Part shown: positions 1 to 8,480 of the stretch, piece by piece
Position numbering within the stretch: the stretch's first letter is position 1
Layout of the letters: each line of letters starts with the position of its first letter
Assembly: GCF_905397275.1 (NCBI RefSeq)
Contig: NZ_CAJPUY010000014.1
Coordinates: 123,638 to 187,637 of the forward strand
From: Cupriavidus yeoncheonensis
Lineage (GTDB): Bacteria; Pseudomonadota; Gammaproteobacteria; Burkholderiales; Burkholderiaceae
DNA length: 64,000 bases
Reading direction: 5' to 3'
The notes under the pieces: generated by a model
The model's database searches: none
Seen by the model: only the letters and a program-made list of their open reading frames with translations
What the model was told of the DNA's origin: nothing
Translations under genes and position numbers: made by a program

Positions 1-1292
1 GCCGCCTCTGGGGCAACCTCAACCAGCCCAACCACCAGGCCACGGTAGAGGGCATGACGCTGGTCGCGGCGACTTGGCTGGCCTCGCGCGGCAAGCTGCG
101 TTTTCCGATGTGGCTGGTCGCCGTGGTGCTGCTGGAAAGCGGGATCGTACTATCTGGTTCACGCACCGGCGTTCTGCACGTTGGTCTCGCCGCGCTGTAC
201 GCCGTCATCGCCGCGTGGCTTGCACGCGGTACACCGCGCGATACCGACCCGATGCGTCGGCCCATCGGCTTGCTGGTCGCGGCGGTTATCATGGTTGCCG
301 TGCTACTGGTGTTGCAGCCGGCCATCAAGGCAGCCGGCCACGCCTTCGACTGGCGCCTGTTCGACACCCTTGCCCAACTTGAGGCCGCGGATCAGATGTC
401 CGCGCGCAGCGCCCTGTGGACCCACGCATGGGCCATGTTCCGCTCCCACCCCTGGCTAGGCGTAGGCTGGGGCGAGTTCGGCTGGGCCCAGTTCCAGCAG
501 CTGCCGCAGGTCGGCGTGAAGGTCGAGATGTCCCTTCATGCGCACAACGCTGTGCTCGACCTCCTGGCCAAGACGGGGATCGTCGGGACCGCGGGCGTGG
601 CGCTAGTGCTTGCGGGATGGTTGTGGCGCGTGGTGCGTGTCCGCCTCTTGCAGGCGGATGGCGACGAAAGGGCGCAGATCGTCGTCGTCCTGGCATGGCT
701 GGCCATGCTGTGCGCGCATTCGATGCTCGAGTACCCGCTGCACTACCTCTACTTCTTCCTGCCGTTCTGCTTCATGCTCGGCTGGCTCGAGCCGGGCGGC
801 TTCGGACGTTGGAATATTCCGCGCTGGCTGTCGCTTGGATTGCTGGCGGGTTTCGCCGCAGTCAGTGTGATCGTGCTCGCTTCGATGTGGCAGGACTACC
901 GGCGTGCCGAGGCGCGTGAATACGCCACCCGCGAACGCCGCGCCACGCTGCCGATGCCGGCATACTGGTTCCGTCAGTACGCATCAGCCGATGTCGCTGA
1001 GCGCGCCGTCATCACGCCCGCCAATGCCGCGGAGTTGTTGCCTTCGCATATCGCCGCAGTGCATCTGCTGCCGACCCCGACGATGATTGCCCGCACGGCT
1101 TGGCTGATGGCGCTGACGGGCGATGGCGCGCAGGGCCGTGCATGGCTGGAGCGCCTGCGCTACTACTACCAGGGCGATGAGGCGACGCAATACGCCACGC
1201 TGGACCAGGCTTGTCGCGAAGTACCCAATGCGGCGCGGCCGCGCGAGTTCTGTGGATGGATCCGCGAACAGGCGCGGCGCATGCCGGACTAG
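1..1292 (+). CDS. PglL-family O-oligosaccharyltransferase / Wzy-like ligase, 5'-truncated by window edge
   Basis: Membrane enzyme of the Wzy/WaaL/PglL superfamily. Members transfer lipid-linked glycans to protein or lipid A on the periplasmic face of the inner membrane. The frame is open from base 3, giving 429 visible residues; the N-terminal half is missing. Just upstream of the first internal ATG (base 54) the frame reads GNLNQPNH, the conserved loop motif of PglL-type enzymes, so that ATG is not the start. A large loop containing HPWLGVGWGEFGWA and a Wzy_C-type tail (SLHAHNAVLDLLAKTG, then EYPLHYLYFFLPF) follow. The last 130 residues are soluble, as in the PglL C-terminal domain. The family is clear; whether the acceptor is pilin, another protein or LPS cannot be told. 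Confidence 0.85.
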   Translation, partial: RLWGNLNQPNHQATVEGMTLVAATWLASRGKLRFPMWLVAVVLLESGIVLSGSRTGVLHVGLAALYAVIAAWLARGTPRDTDPMRRPIGLLVAAVIMVAVLLVLQPAIKAAGHAFDWRLFDTLAQLEAADQMSARSALWTHAWAMFRSHPWLGVGWGEFGWAQFQQLPQVGVKVEMSLHAHNAVLDLLAKTGIVGTAGVALVLAGWLWRVVRVRLLQADGDERAQIVVVLAWLAMLCAHSMLEYPLHYLYFFLPFCFMLGWLEPGGFGRWNIPRWLSLGLLAGFAAVSVIVLASMWQDYRRAEAREYATRERRATLPMPAYWFRQYASADVAERAVITPANAAELLPSHIAAVHLLPTPTMIARTAWLMALTGDGAQGRAWLERLRYYYQGDEATQYATLDQACREVPNAARPREFCGWIREQARRMPD

Positions 1293-1313
1293 GACGCTGA
1301 CGACCCGGACCAA

Positions 1314-1826
1314 TCAGTACGGCGCCCCGTAGCCCGGAGGCGGAGGCGGCGGCGGATAGTAGTAGGACTGCGCCGCCGGCCTCGGCGCCGTCGCCATGTG
1401 GCCATACACCGGCACCCGGTGGCCGCTGGCGTACATGCACTGCACATAGGCAGTGTCGTACTGGCGTTGCGTGCCATAGCCGGAGTAGGCGGCACTGTTT
1501 GTGCCGACCGCCGCGCCGGTCAGCAGGCCGACGCCGGCCCCCACGGCTGCACCTTCGCCGCCGCCAAATGCCGCGCCCGCGGCGGCGCCCAGCGCGGTAC
1601 CCACGATGGTGCTGCCCACCGCGCTGGTATTGGCAGCCTGGGCCGAACTCACCCCGCCTACCTGGCCGAACGCGTACTGGCGGCAGTTGCCGTCATCGGC
1701 GCGGAACTGGTCGAAGGACTTCCCGGTGCCGGGCATGACCATCACGGAGGGGCCGGATGGCACCACGGCGCAGGCGCCCAGTGCAAGGGTGGCCAGCGCC
1801 AGGGTCGTGCGCGAAAGGATTTTCAT
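1314..1826 (-). CDS. Glycine-zipper outer-membrane lipoprotein
   Basis: Predicted 170-aa secreted lipoprotein. The start at 1826 is chosen because it gives a clean signal peptide ending in the lipobox LGAC (lipidated Cys19); upstream starts in frame would bury it. Residues 75-108 are a Gly/Ala zipper (GTALGAAAGAAFGGG and following), typical of small membrane-associated glycine-zipper proteins. The C-terminus is a Pro/Tyr-rich tail ending in a run of eight prolines. The ATG overlaps the stop of the upstream gene by 4 bases (ATGA), so the two are probably co-translated. Function is unknown; a role in envelope structure or stress is only inferred from the domain. Confidence 0.75.
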   Translation of the reverse strand: MKILSRTTLALATLALGACAVVPSGPSVMVMPGTGKSFDQFRADDGNCRQYAFGQVGGVSSAQAANTSAVGSTIVGTALGAAAGAAFGGGEGAAVGAGVGLLTGAAVGTNSAAYSGYGTQRQYDTAYVQCMYASGHRVPVYGHMATAPRPAAQSYYYPPPPPPPGYGAPY

Positions 1827-2317
1827 AGACTCATCCTTGCAGCCGGCGCCTGTGGCACCGGTTGTGGTGCCTGTTGTGGCGTCATCGAACCCGACGGCGG
1901 GTGCGCGGGTACCTGCTGCCAGCCGCCCGGGCACTCATGTACGTACGGGTAGTAGCCCTCGGGCTTGCTGCAGTGGTACCACAAGGCCTGCGCGGGCGGT
2001 GCCGCGTTGTCCGGGCCGGGCGCCGGAACCGGGCCATCGGGGCCTTGTTCGACGTATTGAGGTGGCGATGCCGGTACGCCTACCGCGGCTGGCGGGTAGT
2101 AATACGGAGACGGGTAGCCATAGGGGTAGCCCCAGGGATAACCGCCATAGTAGAAGCCGGGGCCGATGAAAACGCCAACGCTGCCGTGTGCGTGGTAATA
2201 GCCGCCATGGCCATGGTAGTACCCGCCGTGGTAGTAGCCACGCCCCGCGAGCGCCACGCCGCTCGCCGAGACGGCTATCAATGCCAGGGCCAACTGGCAA
2301 AGCCTGCGCCCGTTCAT
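1823..2317 (-). CDS. Tyr/Gly/His-rich secreted protein
   Basis: A 164-aa protein with a signal peptide (hydrophobic stretch to about residue 24, ending GVALA). Then come repeated GGYYHG-type blocks, a Tyr/Pro-rich middle (PWGYPYGYP, PSPYYYPP) and a conserved-looking C-terminal module with two cysteines, WYHCSKPEGYYPYVHECP followed by GGWQQV. This module occurs at the end of many small proteobacterial envelope proteins of unknown function. The start at 2317 is preferred over an in-frame start 36 bases upstream because it places the signal peptide at the N-terminus. The gene is first in a two-gene unit with the glycine-zipper lipoprotein (ATGA overlap). Confidence 0.7.
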   Translation of the reverse strand: MNGRRLCQLALALIAVSASGVALAGRGYYHGGYYHGHGGYYHAHGSVGVFIGPGFYYGGYPWGYPYGYPSPYYYPPAAVGVPASPPQYVEQGPDGPVPAPGPDNAAPPAQALWYHCSKPEGYYPYVHECPGGWQQVPAHPPSGSMTPQQAPQPVPQAPAARMSL

Positions 2318-2663
2318 GGTTTTCACCCGGTTGTTGGCGGGGGACGGTTGCACGGCCTCCGCAATTCGCTGCCCGGCGGATATGTGGGCACGCCGGTCTG
2401 AATATCATTCAATACCAATTTATCCCGGCCGGGGCGACTTGCGGAGTCGAGGAAATGCAGCGTTACCTTTATTACGGAAGCGATGCCTGGATGATTGGAA
2501 ATGGTGACATGACGCATGCATCATGGCGCTTGAACTGCCAGGCCAGCGCAAGTTCGCCGTCGCTGCGGCTGGTGCTGCTGAAGGAGCAAAAGCAAAAGGC
2601 CAAGGTCGTTACCCCTTGGCCTTGCACCGGCGCCGATCTCACCGGATCCGGTTCCGTGAACAA
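2318..2663. other. Intergenic region 2318-2663
   Basis: No convincing gene in this stretch. It must hold the promoter of the minus-strand pair below 2317, and it contains the terminator of the repeat-protein gene at 2585-2623. The short open frames here have no recognisable features. Confidence 0.5.
2585..2623 (-). terminator. Rho-independent terminator after the 13-residue-repeat gene
   Basis: Perfect 10-bp inverted repeat (AAGGCCAAGG at 2596-2605, CCTTGGCCTT at 2614-2623) with an 8-nt loop. On the minus strand it is followed by TTTTGCTTTTGCT. It lies 41 bases past the end of the minus-strand gene at 2664-2924. Confidence 0.8.
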
Positions 2664-2924
2664 TCAGCCGCCATCGGTGAACGAGTCGCGCCTGTCACCG
2701 ATTCTGGAGCCATCGGTGAACATGTCCCTCCGGTCCGTGACTCTCGTGCCATCCGTGTACACGTCGTACTTGCCCACAACGCGGCCTCCATCGGTGTACG
2801 GATCAACCGTCCGTATGCCAAGCGAGCCATCTGTGTAGACATCGCGGGCTCCATTGCCCGCCCAGGCCATTCCGGCACCCAATGTGGCAGCGACCGCTGC
2901 CAGCATCAGCATCTTCTTGCTCAT
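2664..2924 (-). CDS. Small secreted protein of five exact 13-residue D-x-[YF]-T-D-G repeats
   Basis: An 86-aa protein with a signal peptide (MSKKMLMLAAVAATLGAGM, cleavage likely after AWA at about residue 22). The mature part is almost wholly repeat: DVYTDG, DPYTDG, DVYTDG, DMFTDG and DSFTDG begin at residues 28, 41, 54, 67 and 80, a strict 13-residue period. The last unit ends at the stop codon. The start is supported by a strong Shine-Dalgarno sequence (AAGGAGGT) just upstream on the minus strand. The gene stands alone with its own terminator. No enzymatic motif is visible. The Asp-rich repeats could bind metal or form a solenoid or surface, but that is speculation. Confidence 0.75.
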   Translation of the reverse strand: MSKKMLMLAAVAATLGAGMAWAGNGARDVYTDGSLGIRTVDPYTDGGRVVGKYDVYTDGTRVTDRRDMFTDGSRIGDRRDSFTDGG

Positions 2925-3229
2925 TTTCCACCTCCTTCAGGTGGTAGCAGATCTAACAGGTTGCAGCAGTTTGCCTCCCGGCTATAGGAATTCGTACCAA
3001 TATAGGCCTGTTTTTGCACTGCAGTAGAGCCATGTTCTGACAGATTCGTCATAAGTGCGAATCCTGCTAATGCCTTGTCGAAATATGGTTTGTCCAGGAC
3101 TGGCCGCAGACCCACTGAATGCAGTAACGCTGTCTCCTTGGGGGCGCTTCGGCACTCCTGTCGGCGTTGGGTTCTGACGCTATACCGTTATGTGATAATC
3201 ACGTCGCTATTACTGAACGGTCGCCGTCC
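2925..3229. other. Divergent intergenic region 2925-3229
   Basis: Separates the repeat-protein gene (minus) from the cold-shock fusion gene (plus) and should carry both promoters. The ribosome binding site of the minus gene (AAGGAGGT read on the minus strand) lies at about 2930-2940. I see no further gene or strong hairpin. Confidence 0.4.
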
Positions 3230-3796
3230 ATGGATACACGCATCAGTGGCACCCTGAAAACCTGGAACAAGGACAAAGGCTTCGGATTTATCACCTCGTC
3301 GAATGGTGGCCAGGACATCTTCGTCCATATCACGGACTACCCCAGGCAGGGTGGTCTGCCGAAGGTGGGTGAGTCGCTGACATTCCTCGTTACGCTCAAC
3401 CAGGATGGCAAGAAGAAGGCCATCCAGGTTCAACGGCCGGGCGGTCGTCCGGCTGTGCCATACCGGAGTCGCAAGCAAGCACCGGTGCGCCGACGAGCAT
3501 CATTCGGTTCCCGTCTGGCAAGTCTTATTGCCGTAGCAGTCCTCTGCGCTATCGGATACAAGCACTTCGCCCCGGGGGCCGGCGCAAATGAAACGTTGGC
3601 CGCTGGCGCGAGCACGGCCCCAGCCGCCGCGGCGCCCAGCTCATTCCAGTGCGATGGACGGACGCATTGTTCTCAGATGACCTCCTGCCAGGAGGCCAGG
3701 TACTTCCTGAAAAACTGCCCGAACCCGCAGATGGACGGTGATGGTGACGGTACCCCGTGCGAGTCCCAGTGGTGCTCGGGCATGTTTTCCAGATAG
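3230..3796 (+). CDS. Cold-shock domain protein fused to a TM segment and an Excalibur domain
   Basis: A 188-aa protein. Residues 4-68 are a cold-shock (OB-fold) domain with RNP1-like KGFGFI (16-21) and RNP2-like DIFVHI (29-34), so the N-terminus should bind single-stranded RNA or DNA. A basic linker (RSRKQAPVRRRA) leads to one membrane segment at about 95-111. After an Ala-rich stretch, residues 140-182 form an Excalibur-type calcium-binding domain: Cys-rich, with DGDGDGTPC like an EF-hand loop. The predicted topology is CSD inside and Excalibur outside. The start at 3230 is chosen because the CSD begins there; an in-frame start 63 bases upstream adds residues with no domain. Such fusions occur in beta-proteobacteria; the function is unknown. 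Confidence 0.8.
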   Translation: MDTRISGTLKTWNKDKGFGFITSSNGGQDIFVHITDYPRQGGLPKVGESLTFLVTLNQDGKKKAIQVQRPGGRPAVPYRSRKQAPVRRRASFGSRLASLIAVAVLCAIGYKHFAPGAGANETLAAGASTAPAAAAPSSFQCDGRTHCSQMTSCQEARYFLKNCPNPQMDGDGDGTPCESQWCSGMFSR

Positions 3797-3902
3797 ATTG
3801 CCCGGAGTGCGATAGCGATCGGACGTCTGCGCCGTGGGCCGCGATGGATGGACCGCCCTTCGGGTTCTCTGGTATCGATCAAGCCATTTGCAGGGCAATG
3901 CC

Positions 3903-4382
3903 TTACGGTTGCACCACCCAGTCCCCCGACTTGCCGCCATGCTTCTCCAGCAGGCGCACATTGCCCATCACCATCCCCCGGTCCACCGCCTTGCACATGT
4001 CGTAGATGGTCAGCAGCGCGACCTGTACGCCGGTCAGCGCCTCCATCTCCACGCCGGTCTGGCCTCGCGTTTCGGTGCGTACCGTGCAGGTAACGCTGGC
4101 GCCAGCGTCGTCCAGCGCGAAGTCCACCGCAACCTTGGTCAGGCCGATCGGGTGGCACAGCGGAATCAGGTCGGCGGTACGCTTGGTCGCCATGATCGCG
4201 GCGATCCGCGCGATGCCGAGCACGTCGCCCTTCTTCGCGGTGCCGTCGCGCACCAGCGCAAAGGTATCGGGCAGCATGGTGATGGTGCCGGTCGCCACCG
4301 CCACGCGGTGGGTGCTGGCCTTGTCGCCGACATCGACCATGTGGGCCTGTCCGGCGGTATCGAAATGGGTAAGCTGCGTCAT
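3903..4382 (-). CDS. moaC: Cyclic pyranopterin monophosphate synthase MoaC
   Basis: 159 aa, normal length for MoaC. With MoaA it converts GTP to cyclic pyranopterin monophosphate, the first intermediate of molybdenum cofactor synthesis in the cytoplasm. Visible family motifs are [14 protein letters not shown] near the N-terminus, the [13 protein letters not shown] catalytic region, [17 protein letters not shown] and the C-terminal [12 protein letters not shown]. The start at 4382 (MTQLTHFD) fits the family; the frame extends upstream but into non-homologous residues. It is divergent from the M48 protease gene at 4455, with 72 bases between. Confidence 0.95.
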   Translation of the reverse strand: MTQLTHFDTAGQAHMVDVGDKASTHRVAVATGTITMLPDTFALVRDGTAKKGDVLGIARIAAIMATKRTADLIPLCHPIGLTKVAVDFALDDAGASVTCTVRTETRGQTGVEMEALTGVQVALLTIYDMCKAVDRGMVMGNVRLLEKHGGKSGDWVVQP

Positions 4383-4454
4383 GGCTGGGTCCTGTACGGC
4401 AACGTGCGGCAACCGCCAATGGGAACGGGTTGCGGAGGCCGCTATCATAGCAAC

Positions 4455-6242
4455 ATGCCCAAGACCCCATTGCTTCGCAGGCCAGGCACCGCCGGCCTTT
4501 GCGGACGGCCAGGCGCTGCGCCTGCCGGCCCGGCATCACATGTCCCTGCGCGGCATGCGAGGCCATGGCGCCGTTCGCTGGTGGCGCTGATTGCGCTGAC
4601 CATGGTGACGCCCGCGTGGCCGCAGGGTAGCGCGCCGGCGGGGGGCGCCGGCGCCGCGGCCAGGCCCGTGGCGGTCGCGCCCGCGGAAACCAGCGACCAG
4701 GTCTACGACAACCTCAGCCGTAGCGTCAGGGCGGGACAGAAGTCCGAGTTCGGGCTGCGCACCAACAATGCTGTGGTCGATGTCGGCGGCGTCCAGTTGC
4801 CGGACATGGGCGATCCCTCCACGGCGGCGCTGTCGCCCGACATGGAAAAACGCCTGGGCGACCGCATCATCCGCGAAATCCGGCGCGATCCGCAGTACGT
4901 GCCGGATCCGCTGCTGTCCGACTACCTCAACGCGCTGGGCTACCGGCTGGTGCAGGCGGCGCGGCGCCAGAACATCTCGGGCTCGAACGGCGCCGGGACC
5001 TTCGCCACCGGCTTCGAGCTGTTCGGCGTGCGTGACCGCAGCATCAACGCCTTCGCCTTGCCGGGCGGCTATATCGGCGTGCATACGGGTCTGCTGGTGC
5101 AGTCCGAGACCGAGTCGGAACTCGCTTCGGTGCTCGGCCACGAAATCGGCCACGTCATGCAGCGCCACATCGCGCGCGGCATTACCCAGCAGGACCAGTC
5201 GATGTGGATCGCACTGGCCTCGATGGTGCTGGCCGGGCTGGCGGCCACGCGCAGCCCCGATGCCGCCGCCGCGCTCGCCATGGGCGGGCAGGGCGCTGCC
5301 ATTGCCAACCAGCTGTCGTTCTCGCGCGGCGCCGAGCGCGAAGCCGATCGCGTCGGCTTCCAGATCATGACGGCGGCCGGGTTCGATCCGCAGGGCATGC
5401 CCGACTTCTTCCAGCGGCTGCAGCGTTCGTCGGGCACGGCGGAGAACTCGGTGCCATCCTACGTAAGGACCCACCCGCTCACGTCCGAGCGGATTGCCGA
5501 CATGCAGGATCGCGTGAGCCACGTGATGGCACGCAAGGTTCCGAACACGCCCGAATACGAGTTTGCGCGCGTGCGCGCCCGCGTCATCCAGGAAAGCTCG
5601 CCCAGTGACCTGCAGAACCTGCGCGCTTCCGTGCGCGCCCAGCTGGCCGGCGCCTCCGCGGTGCGCTTGCCGGCGCTGCACTACGGCCTGGCCTTCATCG
5701 AACAGCGCCTTGGCCGTTACCCGGCCGCCGAGCAGGAACTGGCCGAATCGCGCCGCCTGTACGGCAACATTCCCGGCGCCAGTTCGGGAAGCCCGATGCT
5801 CGACGTGATGGCGATTGAACTCGCACGCGCGCAGGGCCGCGTGCCCGAGGCGATGAGCCAGGCCGCGGCGTCGATGAAGACCTTCCCGCTGTCGCACGCG
5901 GTGGCGCTGGCCTATGGGGACACGCTGCTGGGTACCGGCCAGTACGATGCGGCGGTCACGTTCCTGCGCGAGCGCACGCGGCAGGAGACCGGGCGCAGCG
6001 AATGGTGGGACATGCTGGCGCGCGCCTATGCCGGGCAAGGCAAGCGCGTGCAGCAGCACCAGGCGCTGGCGGAAAAGTATGCGATGGAGGGCGCCTTCCA
6101 GGCCGCGATCGAGCAGTTGCAGATCGCGCGCAAGGCCGGCGACGGCGATTTCTACACGTTGTCCGAGGTCGACGCGCGGCTGCACCAGCTCCAGCGGCAA
6201 TACCGGGAGGAGCGGCAGGACAACAAGGGCATGCCCAACTGA
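4455..6242 (+). CDS. M48-family metalloprotease with TPR tail (BepA/YfgC-like)
   Basis: A 595-aa periplasmic zinc protease. The N-terminus is basic and Pro-rich, followed by a signal segment (about 41-58, ending AWPQG). The zinc motif HEIGH lies at 229-233 ([13 protein letters not shown]) and a downstream EREADRVGF supplies the third ligand, as in M48 enzymes. The last 230 residues are TPR-like helices. This arrangement matches E. coli BepA, which assists or degrades outer-membrane LptD and BAM substrates; the same role is inferred here. The start at 4455 is the first one downstream of the divergent moaC, although the frame stays open much further upstream, antisense to moaC. Confidence 0.85.
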   Translation: MPKTPLLRRPGTAGLCGRPGAAPAGPASHVPARHARPWRRSLVALIALTMVTPAWPQGSAPAGGAGAAARPVAVAPAETSDQVYDNLSRSVRAGQKSEFGLRTNNAVVDVGGVQLPDMGDPSTAALSPDMEKRLGDRIIREIRRDPQYVPDPLLSDYLNALGYRLVQAARRQNISGSNGAGTFATGFELFGVRDRSINAFALPGGYIGVHTGLLVQSETESELASVLGHEIGHVMQRHIARGITQQDQSMWIALASMVLAGLAATRSPDAAAALAMGGQGAAIANQLSFSRGAEREADRVGFQIMTAAGFDPQGMPDFFQRLQRSSGTAENSVPSYVRTHPLTSERIADMQDRVSHVMARKVPNTPEYEFARVRARVIQESSPSDLQNLRASVRAQLAGASAVRLPALHYGLAFIEQRLGRYPAAEQELAESRRLYGNIPGASSGSPMLDVMAIELARAQGRVPEAMSQAAASMKTFPLSHAVALAYGDTLLGTGQYDAAVTFLRERTRQETGRSEWWDMLARAYAGQGKRVQQHQALAEKYAMEGAFQAAIEQLQIARKAGDGDFYTLSEVDARLHQLQRQYREERQDNKGMPN

Positions 6243-6257
6243 GGCGGATCGGCCTGC

Positions 6258-6836
6258 TCAGGCGGCCGGCGCCCGCGGGTCGCGCATGAAGCCGAAGCGC
6301 TTCGGCACCTCGTCGGCGCCAATCGGTTCGATCGGGATGTCGCGGCCGTCATGGTGGAACACGCCGAGGTCCGCGCCGCAGGCGTCGCCATGCCACTTGC
6401 ATGCGCCGCTGAAGAGGTCCAGGTCGTGGTCGTGCAGCAGCGCTGCCTGCGAATCGCCGGCTTCGCCTTCAACTTTGCCAGCCAGCACGACATTGCCCTG
6501 TTCGTCGGCAAAGCAGGCCTGCACGTCAAACGCGCGCCGCGTGGTGGTGCGCAGGCTGCCTTCATGCAGGCGCACGATCCACGGCGCATAAGCCAGCGAC
6601 ACAAAGACGCGCTGCGGGCCGTTCTGGAAATACCACGCCCCGCGCTCGTCATGCAGGTAGTTGCGCTCGATGAACGCGACCAGCGTTTCATGCCGGAGCG
6701 GGTCGCCCGACAGGCCGTGTTGCTGCGCGAACTCGTTGCGCAGGCGCCATTGGCCGCGGCGGTCCAGCGCCAGCCATCCATAGCAGTGGGGCACATCGGG
6801 CCAGCGCGCCAGTGCTTGCCGGACTGATTCATCCAT
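6258..6836 (-). CDS. Conserved protein of unknown function (possibly DUF2946-type)
   Basis: A 192-aa cytoplasmic protein without signal peptide or membrane segments. It begins MDESVRQALARWPDVPHCYG and includes YGWLALDRRGQWRLRNE, a pattern I associate with a conserved beta-proteobacterial family of unknown function. The DUF2946 label is from memory and uncertain. The C-terminal half has several Asp/His/Cys residues (HDHDLDLFSGACKWHGDACG) that could bind metal. It lies head-to-tail downstream of the YheT-like hydrolase gene, 63 bases away on the same strand, and converges on the M48 protease gene. Confidence 0.6.
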   Translation of the reverse strand: MDESVRQALARWPDVPHCYGWLALDRRGQWRLRNEFAQQHGLSGDPLRHETLVAFIERNYLHDERGAWYFQNGPQRVFVSLAYAPWIVRLHEGSLRTTTRRAFDVQACFADEQGNVVLAGKVEGEAGDSQAALLHDHDLDLFSGACKWHGDACGADLGVFHHDGRDIPIEPIGADEVPKRFGFMRDPRAPAA

Positions 6837-6899
6837 GGTCGTGTCTCCTCGGTGCTCGTCGTTGCCCGTCGTTGCTCGTCGTCGCGTGAGGTGCCGGCT

Positions 6900-7967
6900 T
6901 CAGGACATGCTGTCGAAGAAGCGCAGGATCCGTGCAGGCAGCCATTCGATATGCCCGCTGAACGGCAGCAGCGGCAGCTGTCCCAGCAGGCCCGCGCGCG
7001 GCGTCATGAAGCCGACGTGTCCGCCATGCTCGGGCTGCTCCAGCCACACCTGCGGGCTGACGTCGGCGGGGCCCGGCAGGTAGCGGCCGGGCAGGAAAGG
7101 GTCATTGCGCGCATTGAGTACCAGCGTGGGCACGGCAATCTCGCCCAGCACGGGTTTGCTCGAGGCGCGTTTCCAGTAGTCGTCGGTATCGCGAAAGCCA
7201 TGCAGCGGCGCGGTCACGATATTGTCGAACGCGTACAGGTCGCGGCTCGCCAGCATGGCGTCGCGATCGAACAGGCCGGGATACTGCTCCAGCTTGGCCA
7301 GCGACTTGCGCTTGAGCGTCTGCAGGAACATGCGCGTGTAAAGCATGTTGAAGCCAGCAGACAGCGCCGCGCCGCCGGCGGCCAGGTCCAGTGGCGCCGA
7401 GATGGCCGCGGCAGCGGTCAGGTACCCGGCCGCGCTGCCCTGTTCGCCAAGGTAGCGCAGCAAGGCGTTGCCGCCCAGCGAGATGCCTACCACCAGCATT
7501 GGCCTGCCGTCGGCGCAATGCTCGCGGCGCAGGCGTTCGAGTACCCAGCGGATCTCGGCGGAATCGCCGGAATGGTAGAAGCGCGGCGCGCGATTGAGTT
7601 CGCCCGAGCAGCCACGGAAGTGCGGAATCACGCCTTGCCAGCCGCGCGGCTGCAGCGCGTGCATCAGCGCCTGCGCGTAGTGGCTGCCGGAGTCGCCTTC
7701 CAGCCCGTGGAACATCACCAGCAGCGGCGCATTGGCGCGTGCCGCGTGCGTGGTCCAGTCGAGTTCGATGAAATCCTGGTCAGGCGTTTCCCAGCGCTCG
7801 CGGCGAAAGTGCACGCGCGGCGGCCGTTGCGTAAAACGCGCGGGAATGATGGTCTGGGCGTGCCCGCCACGCAGCCACCACGGCATGGCGACGCCATCGC
7901 CATAAGCGTGTGCGGATGGACCGGCCTGGGTGGTGGGCGGCAGGCGATGGTGCGGAAGCTGCGTCAT
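6900..7967 (-). CDS. YheT-family alpha/beta hydrolase
   Basis: A 355-aa alpha/beta-fold hydrolase of the YheT/COG0429 family. The signature PWWLRGGHAQTI near the N-terminus, the nucleophile elbow VVGISLGGNALLRYLG, the acid region LNARNDPFLPG and the catalytic His in GGHVGF are all present. Family members are putative esterases or lipases of unclear substrate. The start at 7967 (MTQLPHHRLPP) is chosen because the upstream in-frame extension is non-homologous and Arg-rich. Same strand as the unknown-function gene below it and the NTF2-like gene above it. Confidence 0.85.
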   Translation of the reverse strand: MTQLPHHRLPPTTQAGPSAHAYGDGVAMPWWLRGGHAQTIIPARFTQRPPRVHFRRERWETPDQDFIELDWTTHAARANAPLLVMFHGLEGDSGSHYAQALMHALQPRGWQGVIPHFRGCSGELNRAPRFYHSGDSAEIRWVLERLRREHCADGRPMLVVGISLGGNALLRYLGEQGSAAGYLTAAAAISAPLDLAAGGAALSAGFNMLYTRMFLQTLKRKSLAKLEQYPGLFDRDAMLASRDLYAFDNIVTAPLHGFRDTDDYWKRASSKPVLGEIAVPTLVLNARNDPFLPGRYLPGPADVSPQVWLEQPEHGGHVGFMTPRAGLLGQLPLLPFSGHIEWLPARILRFFDSMS

Positions 7968-8022
7968 GCCGGCTGGATCATGCGATGCGCCGCGCGCGCA
8001 GGCGCGCGGCCGGTGGCTGCGT

Positions 8023-8463
8023 TCAGTGCAGCGCCTGCCCCGGCGCCGCGGCCACGGAGGCAACCTGCACGGCGTTGGCCGGGCTGCAGTGGATATGCGC
8101 AAGGCGCCAGCCTTCGTGGTTCTGCATCAGCACGTAGGTGGTATGCACGTACAGGTCGGCCTCGACCCGGTCCGCGCCGAAGCGCAGGGCCTCGGTCACG
8201 TCGAAGATCGACACGCCCAGCGACGCATGGCTGCTGGTCTCGATGGCGTCGATCAGCACCGGCTGTTCTTCGAGCAATTGCGCGAACGCCTGGCGCAGGT
8301 GTTCATGGCCGATCAGGCGCTGCCCGTCAGGCATGACGCAGGTGACCGAGTCTTCGTCGAGCCACAGGCGCAGCGCGCCGTCGGCATCGCGCAGTTTCAT
8401 GGCCTCGCGGAAGGCCTGGACAATGTCTTCCGCGGAATCGAACAGACGGGCAAAACGGGGCAT
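8023..8463 (-). CDS. NTF2-like / SnoaL-fold protein (YybH type)
   Basis: A 146-aa single-domain protein with the NTF2-like cone fold. It opens AEDIVQAFREAMKLRDADGAL, typical of the helix pair, then has the beta-sheet segments (YVHTTYVLMQNHEGWRLAHIHCS). Such proteins bind small hydrophobic ligands or act as accessory domains; no catalytic set can be assigned. The gene is 17 bases downstream of waaF on the same strand and probably co-transcribed. The frame is open far upstream inside waaF, so the start is set at MPRFARLF by homology. Confidence 0.75.
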   Translation of the reverse strand: MPRFARLFDSAEDIVQAFREAMKLRDADGALRLWLDEDSVTCVMPDGQRLIGHEHLRQAFAQLLEEQPVLIDAIETSSHASLGVSIFDVTEALRFGADRVEADLYVHTTYVLMQNHEGWRLAHIHCSPANAVQVASVAAAPGQALH

Positions 8464-8480
8464 GGTCGCGATGTCAGGAG

